Positions 15,380 through 24,626 of a DNA stretch of 35,843 nt are shown here, one piece after another. The position numbers and the translations under genes are program-made. The notes beneath the pieces were generated by a model. That model was not told the origin of the DNA, did not search any database, and saw only the letters and a list, made by a program, of their open reading frames with translations. Each line of letters starts with the position of its first letter. The stretch's first letter is position 1. Source of the stretch: Dehalococcoidia bacterium UBA5748 (GTDB lineage: Bacteria; Chloroflexota; Dehalococcoidia; Dehalococcoidales; UBA5627). The stretch is from the NCBI GenBank assembly GCA_002419135.1, contig DIFM01000034.1, positions 1 through 35,843 of the forward strand. The letters run 5' to 3'.

Positions 15380-16921
15380 CTACCAGGTCACGTTAATTTT
15401 GAATATCAGTATACCATCGCCCTGAGATAGTGAAGTTACGGTAACCGATTCGAACTGCCCGCTGTTTCTTAAATCATAAGCGAAGGCATAAACATCGTCC
15501 TCATTATAAGAGGAGCCGTTAATATCGGCTTGTTCGATACCGTAAACCACATTGGTTACATCAACAAGGCCGGCAGCCGATTCGTTTATAACACTTAAAT
15601 CGACATTGGATTTTACAAATCCATCCGTTAATTTATCAAGCATTTCCTGCATTACAACAGCCCGGTCATTTTCGGCTATCGGCAAAAGATTGATTTGCGT
15701 TTGTTCATCTATGGAAGCCTGCGCCAGCAAAATCCCATCCTGTTTCAAGTCATTTGCATCTTCCGCAAGCGAAAGCTCCTGTTCCAGATTGCCGGCTTCC
15801 ACGTTCAGAACAGCTATAGAGCCATTCAAAACTGTGCTCTGTGCCTGCATCTGAGATAGCTCGGTTCTCATCTTTTTGGTATATTCGATGGTGTCCTGCA
15901 GAAAAAGCCAGCCGTAGAAAAGACCGCCCAGGGCAACAACTATCAGTACCGGTATGAGAATATTGGACAGCTTTGTTTTGGGCGGCTGATATATTCTTGG
16001 CAGCGCCTCTAAATCGATAATAGAATAATAGCTGTCCTTACCCTTTGGCAATTCGCCCTTTACCGACATCCCGATATTTACCATATACCGGCAGGAAGGG
16101 AACTCGCTTCCAACAGAAATGGGCGCTGTTACGGTAAAGACATCATTTTTAAGCTCACCCAGGTATGCTTTTAATTCGTCCTCTTTATTTGCCAGGTCTC
16201 CGCATACCATAATCGGCGTCGAATCGCCCAGTGTACTATCGGGGTAGCTTGTTTTGTAATACATAACAGTCCTGATAATTTCCTCACCGATGGCAGGTAA
16301 TTTTTGGTCTATTTCGTCCGATTCTATCGGTAAAGAAAGGCTGCGGATTACTTTGGGCTGGCCTTCCGAGAGCACTATTATATCCAGATACGTCAACCAG
16401 GAATTAACAATTACAGCAATCGGCTCGTTTACACAGCGCGCCAGCGCCAGAGGAGCCAGGTCGAGCGATTGTATTTTTAAACCGGCTGCCTTTACTGTGT
16501 TTATAAGAGAATCGGTGGCATTGCGGGGGTGAGCGGCTAAGAAGTACTGCTGCTCCTCTTTGGTGTTGGAAATCTGCTGATATGAAAGATAAACCTGCTC
16601 TACAGACATAGGCAGTACGCGGCGGGCTTCGTTTACAATGGCCTCGTCAATCATATTACGCGGTATATCGGAAGGGAATGTTATGAAACGGAAAACGGAG
16701 TTCAAACCGCTCAAGCCGACTATAACCTTGTTATCCTTGACTCCGGCAGCTTGAAATATATTCTTAATTTCAAGGGCTATCTGCTTTTCATCCTGTATTA
16801 CCCCGTTGTTTACCAGCTTCTGTTCCAGAACAAGGCTCGCCCATTTAAGCACCTTTTTGCCGTCGCACACTACAAGTTTAATTTCGGAATCTTCTATATA
16901 TAAAGTTACTTTGCGTGACAT
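15380..16921 (-). CDS. PilM-PilN fusion, inner-membrane pilus platform protein
   Basis: 513 residues from ATG at 16921, which overlaps the stop of the PilO-like gene by one base (TAATG); the longer open frame upstream has no support. Residues 1-290 are the actin-like PilM domain (KVTLYIEDSEIKLVVCDG at the N-terminus, VGLSGLNSVFRFITFP, a MIDEAIVNEARRVLP helix). Residues 317-341 form a single membrane helix, followed by a coiled coil (345-395) and a C-terminal PilN-like fold (about 425-513) ending in the typical pattern of NSGQFESVTVTSLSQGDG and IFKINVTW. In most systems PilM is cytoplasmic and binds the N-terminus of a separate PilN; here the two are one polypeptide in the order PilM-PilN, directly beside PilO. 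Confidence 0.88.
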   Translation of the reverse strand: MSRKVTLYIEDSEIKLVVCDGKKVLKWASLVLEQKLVNNGVIQDEKQIALEIKNIFQAAGVKDNKVIVGLSGLNSVFRFITFPSDIPRNMIDEAIVNEARRVLPMSVEQVYLSYQQISNTKEEQQYFLAAHPRNATDSLINTVKAAGLKIQSLDLAPLALARCVNEPIAVIVNSWLTYLDIIVLSEGQPKVIRSLSLPIESDEIDQKLPAIGEEIIRTVMYYKTSYPDSTLGDSTPIMVCGDLANKEDELKAYLGELKNDVFTVTAPISVGSEFPSCRYMVNIGMSVKGELPKGKDSYYSIIDLEALPRIYQPPKTKLSNILIPVLIVVALGGLFYGWLFLQDTIEYTKKMRTELSQMQAQSTVLNGSIAVLNVEAGNLEQELSLAEDANDLKQDGILLAQASIDEQTQINLLPIAENDRAVVMQEMLDKLTDGFVKSNVDLSVINESAAGLVDVTNVVYGIEQADINGSSYNEDDVYAFAYDLRNSGQFESVTVTSLSQGDGILIFKINVTW

Positions 16922-18153
16922 TATTCTTCCTCCTGCGGGGCATTGTAGGTGTAAACAGCGATTTTTACAGTACCGCCGGAAGCGTTTTCCATCTCTTCGA
17001 TTAGTTCTTCCGTTAACGCCTGTGCATCCTGAAACACAAGGGGCCTGACATACTCGGTCATCCTGTAGTAAATGCATTCGGATATATATTCTTTCAGTAA
17101 AGCTGTTATGTCCCCGGGTAGTGCGCTGACCAATTGGCTTCCAATCAGTGTGGCGATATGTGAGCCTACCACAGATTCCAAATCGTCGCCGTTTTCAATG
17201 GCTTCAACAATTCTCCCGACAATTTCACTCACCACGGCATCTTCCAGCCCGTCTTTAATATGTTCTTTTATCAGTTGCGCCAGCTCAGCTGCTAAACGGT
17301 CATCGTAATCATCCGTCAGCGTGGAGTCCGGTATTTCTTCGAATTCCTCTTCCATCAAATCAGCCAACAGTTGTTTGATTGCCTTTGCCATATCTTCCAC
17401 GGTTCGCTTGTTAATAAAATTGCCGGTGACATCCTCAATACCGAGAACGATAAAGTTGACCAATTCATCCACAGTTAGATTTTCGATGCCCTCCGCAATC
17501 ATTTCATCGAGCGTTATAGCAAAGACTTCATCCTTTTGACTTCCGGTAAGCATCTTGGGCCAAGAGAGGTTAATACTATCGCAAATGGCTGTTGCAAACG
17601 AATCATCTGCCTGTATTTCGATTAGATAATCCAGGATATCCGCTTTATAACCCGAAATCGCCAGCTCCAGAAACACCACTCCGTAATCCACTTCCTCTAT
17701 GGTTACCTTATCGGTTGAAGAATAAGCAATCTGGGATATTTTCACCCCTGCAGAATCCGCTAACGCATATAACAACTCGCCGTACTCTATGCTTTTGGCG
17801 GCGGTTAGAAATTTGGCTTCCGTGGCGTGAAGCAGAGCTACAGCCTCCTGTATTGCCTGTTCCCGCTCATCCTGCAGCTGTTCTAATTCATTCTGTTTCC
17901 GGTTGAGTTCTTGCTGCAATAGAGCATTTTCATCTTCAGCCGCCTCTATATCTTCTTCCAGCTGCTGTATTTCCTGCTCCAGCTTGTTTTTATTCATTGT
18001 CTGAAGCAATACCATCTGCCTGGCAGTATTTATCTGCTGCTGAAGCGTATTCTGCTCTTTTATATTATTGTTATACGGAATATACAGCGCTATAACAGCA
18101 CCGATAAATATAACCACCCCTATAATTGCCCACCACTTGCCGCTCATTTTCAT
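16921..18153 (-). CDS. PilO-like pilus assembly protein with a large helical insertion
   Basis: 410 residues, ATG start with AAGG 6 nt upstream. One N-terminal membrane helix (WWAIIGVVIFIGAVIALYI, 7-25), a long coiled coil (about 33-105), and a small alpha/beta domain (about 110-195) with the PilO/PilN-like pattern LLYALADSAGVKISQIAYSS and VVFLELAISGYKADILDYL. Position just before PilM-PilN supports PilO. Residues of about 205-385 are unusual: a very acidic run of predicted helices with repeated TVDELVNFIV/TVEDMAKAIKQL/AVVSEIVGRIVEA-type units. After it the chain ends in a strand TVKIAVYTYNAP that could complete the PilO-like domain. Normal PilO is about 180-220 residues, so this protein is nearly double length. 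Confidence 0.75.
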   Translation of the reverse strand: MKMSGKWWAIIGVVIFIGAVIALYIPYNNNIKEQNTLQQQINTARQMVLLQTMNKNKLEQEIQQLEEDIEAAEDENALLQQELNRKQNELEQLQDEREQAIQEAVALLHATEAKFLTAAKSIEYGELLYALADSAGVKISQIAYSSTDKVTIEEVDYGVVFLELAISGYKADILDYLIEIQADDSFATAICDSINLSWPKMLTGSQKDEVFAITLDEMIAEGIENLTVDELVNFIVLGIEDVTGNFINKRTVEDMAKAIKQLLADLMEEEFEEIPDSTLTDDYDDRLAAELAQLIKEHIKDGLEDAVVSEIVGRIVEAIENGDDLESVVGSHIATLIGSQLVSALPGDITALLKEYISECIYYRMTEYVRPLVFQDAQALTEELIEEMENASGGTVKIAVYTYNAPQEEE

Positions 18154-18317
18154 AACATACCTTAACCTCCGGGTGAAGATTGTCCGTTTTTATTAGTAAA
18201 AACTAGTTCAATTTATTTACAGTGATAAACATCAAATAACTTTTTACGCGAATCGATGTAACCGATTTTTCCATATTTTAATAGACCCATAAAGCAAATA
18301 TTATATTTAACTGATAG

Positions 18318-19937
18318 TTAATCGATAATCCATGATAACACGTTAAAACTGCTGTCGGTTGGAGAATCTCCGCTACCACCTCCGGGTATATTAGGATTAT
18401 CAGCTAAACCATCAGGGTATTCTATCTTAGCACTGCCGCTTAAAGAAAGGGTGTTACTTATTATGGACCCGTAAAGTTTGGCGTCCCCTGTAATGGAAAC
18501 ATCCGCTTCAGGGGCATAAACCATCGCTGAGGCATAACCACTACCTGTAATTTCAAAATCACCGGTCGGAATCAGCAAAAACGGGATTTCATCAACATTA
18601 TCAAGCTTTGTCGCGCCTACTATACTTACGTCACCCATAACAACAATAGTTTGCCCTCCGATAATCCTGGAACTACCGTTTAAATCAAGGTCTCCGCCTA
18701 TATAAACGTCACCACTGATATTTATTTCCCTATCTCCACTGGATTGGAAGTCACCACCGACATAGATAGTTCCGCCAAAGCTGACATCCCCGTCTGAGCC
18801 AAGGTCTAAATCACCTACCACGTTAACATCATCATTAAACTCGGCTGTTGCCGAACCGCCGAGGGACAAATCGCCGCCGGCATATACAGAATCATTAAAA
18901 ATGATATTGCCATTCTGTAAGGTTATGTCACCTTCTGTAACAACCGGTCCGTTGAAGGTAATGGTGCAATCACTACTACTAATCCTAAGGTTACCATCTA
19001 CATGAACACTATTTGAAAAAGTAATAGATGTTCCAGTATTTATTGTCATATTCCCTGATATATGTTCGGCATTGGGATATATTGAATCTGGTATCGGCCA
19101 GTATTTTAACACCCAATTACCCGGACGTGTAACGGGCCCCGCGGCTACAGGCGTAAAATCGGTAGTATTTAGAGTATCGTCCAAAATAGTATCAATTTCA
19201 TCCTGTGTGAGAGCACTTGGATCCTGATTTTCTGCCTCCGCATTGTTGTCCCCAGCTATAAGGTCGCCTGCATAATTAGGCTGAATTATATCACCTTTGG
19301 TATAGGCATCTCCTGTGATAGAACCTCCCCAATTCATTATAATATCATCTTCTGAATAAACATCGCCGTCAATATCTGCGGAAACCGTTAAAATACCGTT
19401 TGAAAAGACATCCCCTATTATAACTGCGCCGCCACTGACGGTTATTCCGCCACCCAAAGTGGTTATTGCATTATTAAATAAAACAGAGCTGGTTTCTAAA
19501 TCATCTCCTGTTTTAGTTACAACGACTTTTAATTCAGTATTATCCGCAACTGCATTTACGATATATAAAACTTCAGTTCCTTCTTCATAGGAATGGTATT
19601 CTATTGTAACATCTACAGCAGATCCGTTTACAGAGCTTAATGTAAATTCATAATCGTCGGTACCATCATCATCATCATCTAAGCCATTCAATTTTCCTTC
19701 GGGCACAGAATCGGGCAAGTTTTTAATTATCAATATGGCGTTTTCCACTCCGGCATCAGCAGCATAGAGCATATCGGTTTTTTCTTCCACCACTTGCCCT
19801 GCATTAAGCCCGATAACCATTAAAGATACCAACGGCGATATTAAAATCGCACCCATGGCAAGTACTACTAATGCGGTAATAAGAACATAACCGGACTCTT
19901 TTTTTGTTTTAATAATTTCATGTATTTTGTTAAACAT
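18318..19937 (-). CDS. PilX-like prepilin fused to a bactofilin-like repeat solenoid
   Basis: 539 residues from ATG at 19937, with GAGG 6 nt upstream; an upstream TTG overlaps that site. The N-terminus TKKESGYVLITALVVLAMGAILISPL is a prepilin/PilX-type signal and membrane helix with a possible cut after Gly16, although the residue at mature position 5 is not Glu. A helix with DMLYAADAGVENAI, typical of PilX-type proteins, follows. A DDDDDGTDD loop (about 87-95) resembles a calcium-binding loop. From about 150 to 500 the chain is built of short beta repeats such as DDVNVVGDLDLGSDGDVSFGG and GGDFQ/GGDLDL turns, the appearance of a right-handed beta solenoid related to bactofilins. Cell-surface display at the pilus tip or as a scaffold is inferred. 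It may act as an adhesin. Confidence 0.8.
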   Translation of the reverse strand: MFNKIHEIIKTKKESGYVLITALVVLAMGAILISPLVSLMVIGLNAGQVVEEKTDMLYAADAGVENAILIIKNLPDSVPEGKLNGLDDDDDGTDDYEFTLSSVNGSAVDVTIEYHSYEEGTEVLYIVNAVADNTELKVVVTKTGDDLETSSVLFNNAITTLGGGITVSGGAVIIGDVFSNGILTVSADIDGDVYSEDDIIMNWGGSITGDAYTKGDIIQPNYAGDLIAGDNNAEAENQDPSALTQDEIDTILDDTLNTTDFTPVAAGPVTRPGNWVLKYWPIPDSIYPNAEHISGNMTINTGTSITFSNSVHVDGNLRISSSDCTITFNGPVVTEGDITLQNGNIIFNDSVYAGGDLSLGGSATAEFNDDVNVVGDLDLGSDGDVSFGGTIYVGGDFQSSGDREINISGDVYIGGDLDLNGSSRIIGGQTIVVMGDVSIVGATKLDNVDEIPFLLIPTGDFEITGSGYASAMVYAPEADVSITGDAKLYGSIISNTLSLSGSAKIEYPDGLADNPNIPGGGSGDSPTDSSFNVLSWIID

Positions 19938-19968
19938 ATTACACCTCAACTACATAATATCACGAGAC

Positions 19969-20535
19969 TTAACTTACTCTGGTTTCTATTTTATAGGTTC
20001 TTTCTGCTGTGCCTGGCTTCCAGCCATCTACGGTTGCCGAAATATTTAATATTACAGTGCTCCCCTTAACCAGACTGATATCAGCATCTATGTACTGAGC
20101 AATTAAAGAGGTCTTGTCATAGGTAAAAATATATTCCCCTACCTCTGTATTATATGGCATATTCTCAGTAACATAATAGTCTCTGTATAAATTACCACTG
20201 TCATATCGGTAAACCGCTTTATTCCCTTCTTTAACAATTTCGCCTGTAAATAAAACTTCATCCCATATTATGCTAAATATTACATCATCCTGAACCGTAA
20301 CGTTTATATTTTCGGGTTTGGATTGCTGCACATCCTGACTTATATAGTAACCGGCATTTTGAACCTGCCTGATAGCCATTATGTTATTTGAACTGCTATT
20401 GCTGGCAGCTAATATCTGATACAAAGCCCCTCCCAAAACGCCCGAAATGACAACACCGATTGCCAACGCAATAACAAGCTCCAGTAAGGTAAATCCTTTT
20501 TGCGATTTGCCCGCAATCAAATATTTTCTTAACAT
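19969..20535 (-). CDS. PilW-like minor prepilin
   Basis: 188 residues, ATG start overlapping the previous stop as TGATG. The leader MLRKYLIAGKSQKG is cut before Phe15 in KGFTLLELVIALAIGVVISGVLGG, with Glu19 at mature position 5. The segment SSSNNIMAIRQVQNAGYYISQDVQQSKPENI is typical of PilW/GspJ-like minor pilins. The remainder is a beta-rich head. With the adjacent PilV-like and PilX-like proteins it would form a priming complex at the pilus tip. Confidence 0.88.
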   Translation of the reverse strand: MLRKYLIAGKSQKGFTLLELVIALAIGVVISGVLGGALYQILAASNSSSNNIMAIRQVQNAGYYISQDVQQSKPENINVTVQDDVIFSIIWDEVLFTGEIVKEGNKAVYRYDSGNLYRDYYVTENMPYNTEVGEYIFTYDKTSLIAQYIDADISLVKGSTVILNISATVDGWKPGTAERTYKIETRVS

Positions 20536-21005
20536 CAGCGGTCTACCTTATATCCTTCGAGCGTCAACACTTCATTATCACCGTGTTTAATAACCAGCTC
20601 TATTCGCTGTATACCGTTATCGATACCGGCAACATCACTGCTGTCCAAATCCCAGTTTACACCCGTAACACCGTTAATTATAGTGTTTCCTTCATCATCC
20701 CAGTCGCTGATACTGCATATATTGAAGCCGGGATGATCAACCAAAAAATCATCTGTATCTTCTTCGCTGATATATATATAACTGCCGTCATCGGAATAAT
20801 AGGCCATTTGCTTAACGGATTCCATTACACTGCGGGCTATGCTTTCGGCAGTTGTGCGTTCCTGCGCAATCAGTACTGCCTTACCGACAGTAGCCATGGC
20901 AACAAGAAATATAACGATAACAGCAGCCACAATCGCCATAGCAACTATTACTTCTATTAAAGTGAATCCCCGTTCACCTTTAAATGATTTGATAATACTA
21001 TTCAT
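20535..21005 (-). CDS. PilV-like minor prepilin
   Basis: 156 residues, ATG start with a poor ribosome-binding site. The leader MNSIIKSFKGERG is cut before Phe14 in GFTLIEVIVAMAIVAAVIVIF, with Glu18 at mature position 5. The region RTTAESIARSVMESVKQMAYYSDDGSYI is characteristic of PilV/GspI-like minor pilins (a helix with ARSVMESVK). It is translationally coupled to the PilW-like gene. The head is short and acidic. Confidence 0.88.
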   Translation of the reverse strand: MNSIIKSFKGERGFTLIEVIVAMAIVAAVIVIFLVAMATVGKAVLIAQERTTAESIARSVMESVKQMAYYSDDGSYIYISEEDTDDFLVDHPGFNICSISDWDDEGNTIINGVTGVNWDLDSSDVAGIDNGIQRIELVIKHGDNEVLTLEGYKVDR

Positions 21006-21077
21006 CTTTAACGTTTTTTACAACCAACCTAATTATAACGTTGTTTTTAATTAAATAAAATGACTTTTATCAATTTT

Positions 21078-22283
21078 TTACAGTTGCCCGTACATAGAAT
21101 ACATTGTTGAAATCATCAATATGGCTACAAAGCCCACTATCAGACCTATAAATACCGTTAAAATAGGCTGTATCAATCCCACGGCGGCGCCGGTACGGTC
21201 GTCGGCTTCCATTTCGTAGCTTTCGGCAACGGTAACCAGGGTGCTGTCCAGATGCCCTGTCCCTTCTCCGACAGCGACCATTTGCACCATCAGGGGCAAA
21301 AAGAACTTGTTTTTGCGCATCGGTTTCGATATGCCCTCTCCCCTGATAAGATCTCGTTGTACTTTTTCAAAAGACTCCCCGACAAATTTGTTATCTGTGG
21401 TACCGATTGTCAGGTTCATAATTTCAGGAAGCGGCAAACCGACCCCGAAAAGCATTGATATGGTACGTGCCGCCTGAGAAAGTTCCGTTAATTGAAGTAT
21501 TCTGCCGATTACAGGCAGTTTTAATTTCATTCTGTCAAAGCGATACCGGCCTTTTTCGGTGCGTATATAGGCAAAAATACCGCCGGCGATTGCCAGAACA
21601 ACCAATAAAACAAGCAAAATATTGGCTTTAAACCAATCAATAAATGCAAGCAGTGCAGTCAACATAGCCGGAACCTCGACGCTTAAGGAGGCATAGAGAC
21701 CAATAAAGGTGGGTAAAACAAACACTACTATTACACCAACAACCAGTAATGCCACGACGCTAACCATTACCGGATAGGAAAGTGCACCCTTGATTTTTTT
21801 TCTGGTAAGAGCCTGTTTCTCCAAAAAATCAGCCATGTGACGCAGCACTGTTTCAAGGTTGCCACCCTTCTCACCGACCGCTACAGCTTTGTAGTAAATA
21901 TTTTGAAATATCTTCGGATGTTTGCTCATCGCAGAGGAAAGCGAGCTGCCGCCTCTGATATCATTCGTAATTTCGGAAAGAACATTGCGTAAGGTTTTAT
22001 CCGCTACCTGTTCCTGAAGCAGTTCCAGCGAAGTTATGATATCGGTGCCCGATTCCAGAAGCAAAGCCAACTGGCGTGAAAACATGATAATTTCTTTGGG
22101 TTTAACACTGCTTAAATTGGTATTTAGCACCTTCCAGTTGATTAAACCGGCATTGGCTTTCAGGCTTATCAACTGGTAACCGCTGAAATCAATAAGTTTT
22201 CTGGCTGCGGTCTCGTTCTCAGCCGCTATCTTCCCTTTTATTAGACTTCTGTCCTTATTGTATGCAACATAAGAATATTCCAT
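21078..22283 (-). CDS. pilC: Type IV pilus inner-membrane platform protein PilC
   Basis: 401 residues, ATG start with GAGGTG upstream and only 13 bp after pilB. It has two repeated T2SF domains: the first at about 65-190 (FSRQLALLLESGTDIITSLELL, then GEKGGNLETVLRHMADFLEKQ) and the second at about 270-390 (LSQAARTISMLFGVGLPLPEIM, then VGEGTGHLDSTLVTVAESYE). Three membrane helices lie at about 165-190, 215-240 and 370-395. It is the rotor or anchor around which PilB and PilT work. Length and motifs are normal. Confidence 0.95.
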   Translation of the reverse strand: MEYSYVAYNKDRSLIKGKIAAENETAARKLIDFSGYQLISLKANAGLINWKVLNTNLSSVKPKEIIMFSRQLALLLESGTDIITSLELLQEQVADKTLRNVLSEITNDIRGGSSLSSAMSKHPKIFQNIYYKAVAVGEKGGNLETVLRHMADFLEKQALTRKKIKGALSYPVMVSVVALLVVGVIVVFVLPTFIGLYASLSVEVPAMLTALLAFIDWFKANILLVLLVVLAIAGGIFAYIRTEKGRYRFDRMKLKLPVIGRILQLTELSQAARTISMLFGVGLPLPEIMNLTIGTTDNKFVGESFEKVQRDLIRGEGISKPMRKNKFFLPLMVQMVAVGEGTGHLDSTLVTVAESYEMEADDRTGAAVGLIQPILTVFIGLIVGFVAILMISTMYSMYGQL

Positions 22284-22296
22284 TTAACACCTCGAG

Positions 22297-23898
22297 TTAC
22301 AACTCATTATAGACATTGCGAAGTATCTCAGAAGGAGTAGTAATCCCCTGTTGTACTTTACGCATACCGTCATTTATCATTGTTACCATACCCTCTTTGA
22401 GAGCCTGTTCTCTTAAATCGCCGGGATTGGCGCCCTTTACAATCATTCTTCTGATATTATCACTCATTGCCAGAATTTCGTATATACCGGTACGCCTTAA
22501 AAATCCGGTATATCCGCAGGTTTTACACCCGGATGCATATATAAAATCGGAACGTTTTTCACCCATTTCTTTTTCGTAAGCCATCTGTTCCAGCGCGGGA
22601 GCTTCAATTGTCTGTTGGCAATCGGGGCAAACTTTGCGTATCATTCTTTGCGCCAGTACCCCGATTACCGATGAAGCAATCAGGAACGGTTCTACCCCTA
22701 AATCCATTAAACGGAATATTGCGCCTACGGTATCGTTGGAATGTATTGAAGATAACAGAAGATGACCGGTCAAGGCGGACTGAACAGCAATATTGGCAGT
22801 TTCTTTATCACGAATCTCACCTACCAATATTACATCGGGGTCAAGCCTCAAAATCGAGCGCAATCCGCTTGCAAAAGTAATTCCTGCCTGTGTGTTAACC
22901 TGGATTTGATTGATATCCTCAAACCGATATTCAGCCGGGTCCTCAATTGTAATAATGTTTCTGCCCATTTTATCCAGTGAATTGACCGCGGCATACAATG
23001 TAGTGGTTTTACCGGCACCGGTTGGACCGCTGACCAGTATCATTCCGTAAGGAATTTTTAAAAGATGGTCGAATTTTTGCTGGCTATCCGATAACATGCC
23101 TAACTCCGACAGGTCCAGCATTGCAGTTGATTTATCCAGAATACGCAAAACGGACATTTCGCCGTTTACAGTTGGAGCGGTAGCGACACGTATGTCTATT
23201 TTTCTGCCGTTACTGTCGGTTGTAAACTGTCCGTCCTGAGCACGGAAATGGTCTGCAATGTTCATATTGGCAAGAATTTTAATACGCGAAATAAGAGCCG
23301 CATGAATATCCATCGGCAATGACATCATATCCTGCAAAGTACCATCTATACGGTACCTTACCCTTAATCGCCGTTCTTCCGGTTCTATGTGTATATCCGA
23401 AGCGCGGGCTTTGATGCCTTCCGATATTATTAGATTCAGTGCTTTTACCAACGGGGCATCGATTATCACATCATAATCCATTTTGTCGGATTCTTTCGAT
23501 GTACTCAGAGAAATACTGGAAATCTGCCGTTCTATCTCTCCATAGGCTTTATAATTAAAATCGATGGCATCCCTGATATCTCTGGCAGGAGCGATTACAG
23601 GCTTGATTCTCATACCGCTCTGTATAGAAAAGGCTTCAAGAGTTAAAATGTCGGATGGGTTGGACATAGCCACCTCAAGAGTGTTGCCCGAAATAGTAAT
23701 AGGCACCGCATTATAACGGCGGGCCAGAACCTCCGGGATAAGCATGATTGCTTCCGGTTGCACCATCTGTCTCAACGATTTACCGATTGAGGATTGCTTC
23801 GGATTGTTTTTTTGAAGAGGAACTTTATTTGTTACACTCTTATCCTCGGGTTTTACACCTTTTACAACTATTTCCTCTTTGTCATTTTTAGTATCCAT
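22297..23898 (-). CDS. pilB: Type IV pilus extension ATPase PilB
   Basis: 533 residues, ATG start with GGAG 6 nt upstream. An N-terminal MshEN-type domain (about 40-120: AIMLIPEVLARRYNAVPI, a pattern of c-di-GMP-binding MshEN domains) is followed by the motor domain with ARASDIHIEPEE (164-175), Walker A GPTGAGKTTT (291-300), the Asp box TIEDPAEYRF (317-326), Walker B DVILVGEIRD (355-364) and His box GHLLLSSIHSND (378-389). Zinc cysteines Cys423/426 and Cys457/460 are present. The MshEN region suggests that the c-di-GMP made or broken by the protein at 5.4-7.9 kb could control pilus extension, but this is inference from family. Confidence 0.95.
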   Translation of the reverse strand: MDTKNDKEEIVVKGVKPEDKSVTNKVPLQKNNPKQSSIGKSLRQMVQPEAIMLIPEVLARRYNAVPITISGNTLEVAMSNPSDILTLEAFSIQSGMRIKPVIAPARDIRDAIDFNYKAYGEIERQISSISLSTSKESDKMDYDVIIDAPLVKALNLIISEGIKARASDIHIEPEERRLRVRYRIDGTLQDMMSLPMDIHAALISRIKILANMNIADHFRAQDGQFTTDSNGRKIDIRVATAPTVNGEMSVLRILDKSTAMLDLSELGMLSDSQQKFDHLLKIPYGMILVSGPTGAGKTTTLYAAVNSLDKMGRNIITIEDPAEYRFEDINQIQVNTQAGITFASGLRSILRLDPDVILVGEIRDKETANIAVQSALTGHLLLSSIHSNDTVGAIFRLMDLGVEPFLIASSVIGVLAQRMIRKVCPDCQQTIEAPALEQMAYEKEMGEKRSDFIYASGCKTCGYTGFLRRTGIYEILAMSDNIRRMIVKGANPGDLREQALKEGMVTMINDGMRKVQQGITTPSEILRNVYNEL

Positions 23899-23932
23899 TC
23901 ATATCTCCAAAGAATATTTAAATCAGGACTAT

Positions 23933-24604
23933 TTACAGTTTTATTAAACCGCTTTTAATAGCCAGTACAACAGCATGTGCCCTGTCATTTGCGTTCAGTT
24001 TGCGAAGTATTGCACTGACATGGTTTTTAATAGTCTGTTCACTGATAGAAAGTGTATTGGCTATTTGTTTATTGGTATTTCCGTCTGATATATACTTTAA
24101 TATTTCCTTTTCCCTTTTAGTTAGGACAGACACTACGTTATCTGCTTGAGCGCCGATTGAAGAAATATCTTCGAATTGTTGTAATACCTGCTGAGCTATA
24201 TTAGGCCTGTTTAAAAATGTTTCATTAATCGGGTATTCACCCCTGGAAGCCTTATTAATGGTATCGATTAACTCATTCGAAGAAGCACTTTTTTTGAGAC
24301 ATGCGACTGCTGCGCTTCTGATAACATCAAAAAGCTCCTCATCATTCGGGTCGGGGCTGAGAATAATAACCTTAGTGTTAGGAAAATTTCTGGCTATCTT
24401 CCTTCCCAGTTCGAGCCCGCTGTGTGTGGCAAGGTCGGAACCAAGAAGCACAACATCCGGTGATTGAGACTCAATCACCGCCAAAGCATCTTTATCCGGA
24501 CTGCATTCAGATATTTCAAAGTTATTGTGTTCAGATAGTGCCTGTCGCACTCCGGCCCTAAAAAATGGCTGTTCATCTATTATGATTATTTTAGTAGTAG
24601 ACAC
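23933..24604 (-). CDS. NarL/LuxR-type response regulator with degenerate receiver
   Basis: 223 residues, GTG start with GAGG 6 nt upstream. Residues 5-120 have the receiver fold (IIIIDEQPFFRAGVRQAL with the acidic pair Asp10-Glu11; PNTKVIILSPDPND; ACLKKSASSNELI). The phospho-acceptor position, normally Asp in VLLD, is Gly55 in VVLLGSDLATHSGLE. Asp57 is two residues too late by alignment on the conserved Gly at +8. Residues 158-220 are a LuxR helix-turn-helix (LTKREKEILKYISDGNTNKQIA, TIKNHVSAILRKLNANDR). It lies 34 bp upstream of pilB and 22 bp downstream of the BldC-like gene, so it probably regulates the pilus operon. Phosphorylation-independent control is expected. Confidence 0.85.
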   Translation of the reverse strand: MSTTKIIIIDEQPFFRAGVRQALSEHNNFEISECSPDKDALAVIESQSPDVVLLGSDLATHSGLELGRKIARNFPNTKVIILSPDPNDEELFDVIRSAAVACLKKSASSNELIDTINKASRGEYPINETFLNRPNIAQQVLQQFEDISSIGAQADNVVSVLTKREKEILKYISDGNTNKQIANTLSISEQTIKNHVSAILRKLNANDRAHAVVLAIKSGLIKL

Positions 24605-24626
24605 TTAAAACCTCTTTTGTGCACAA

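Noticed and set aside
16922..17077. 52-residue N-terminal extension of the PilM-PilN fusion
   Set aside because: It overlaps the end of the PilO-like gene, is Cys/Arg-rich and unlike PilM. The TAATG overlap gives a clear start at 16921.
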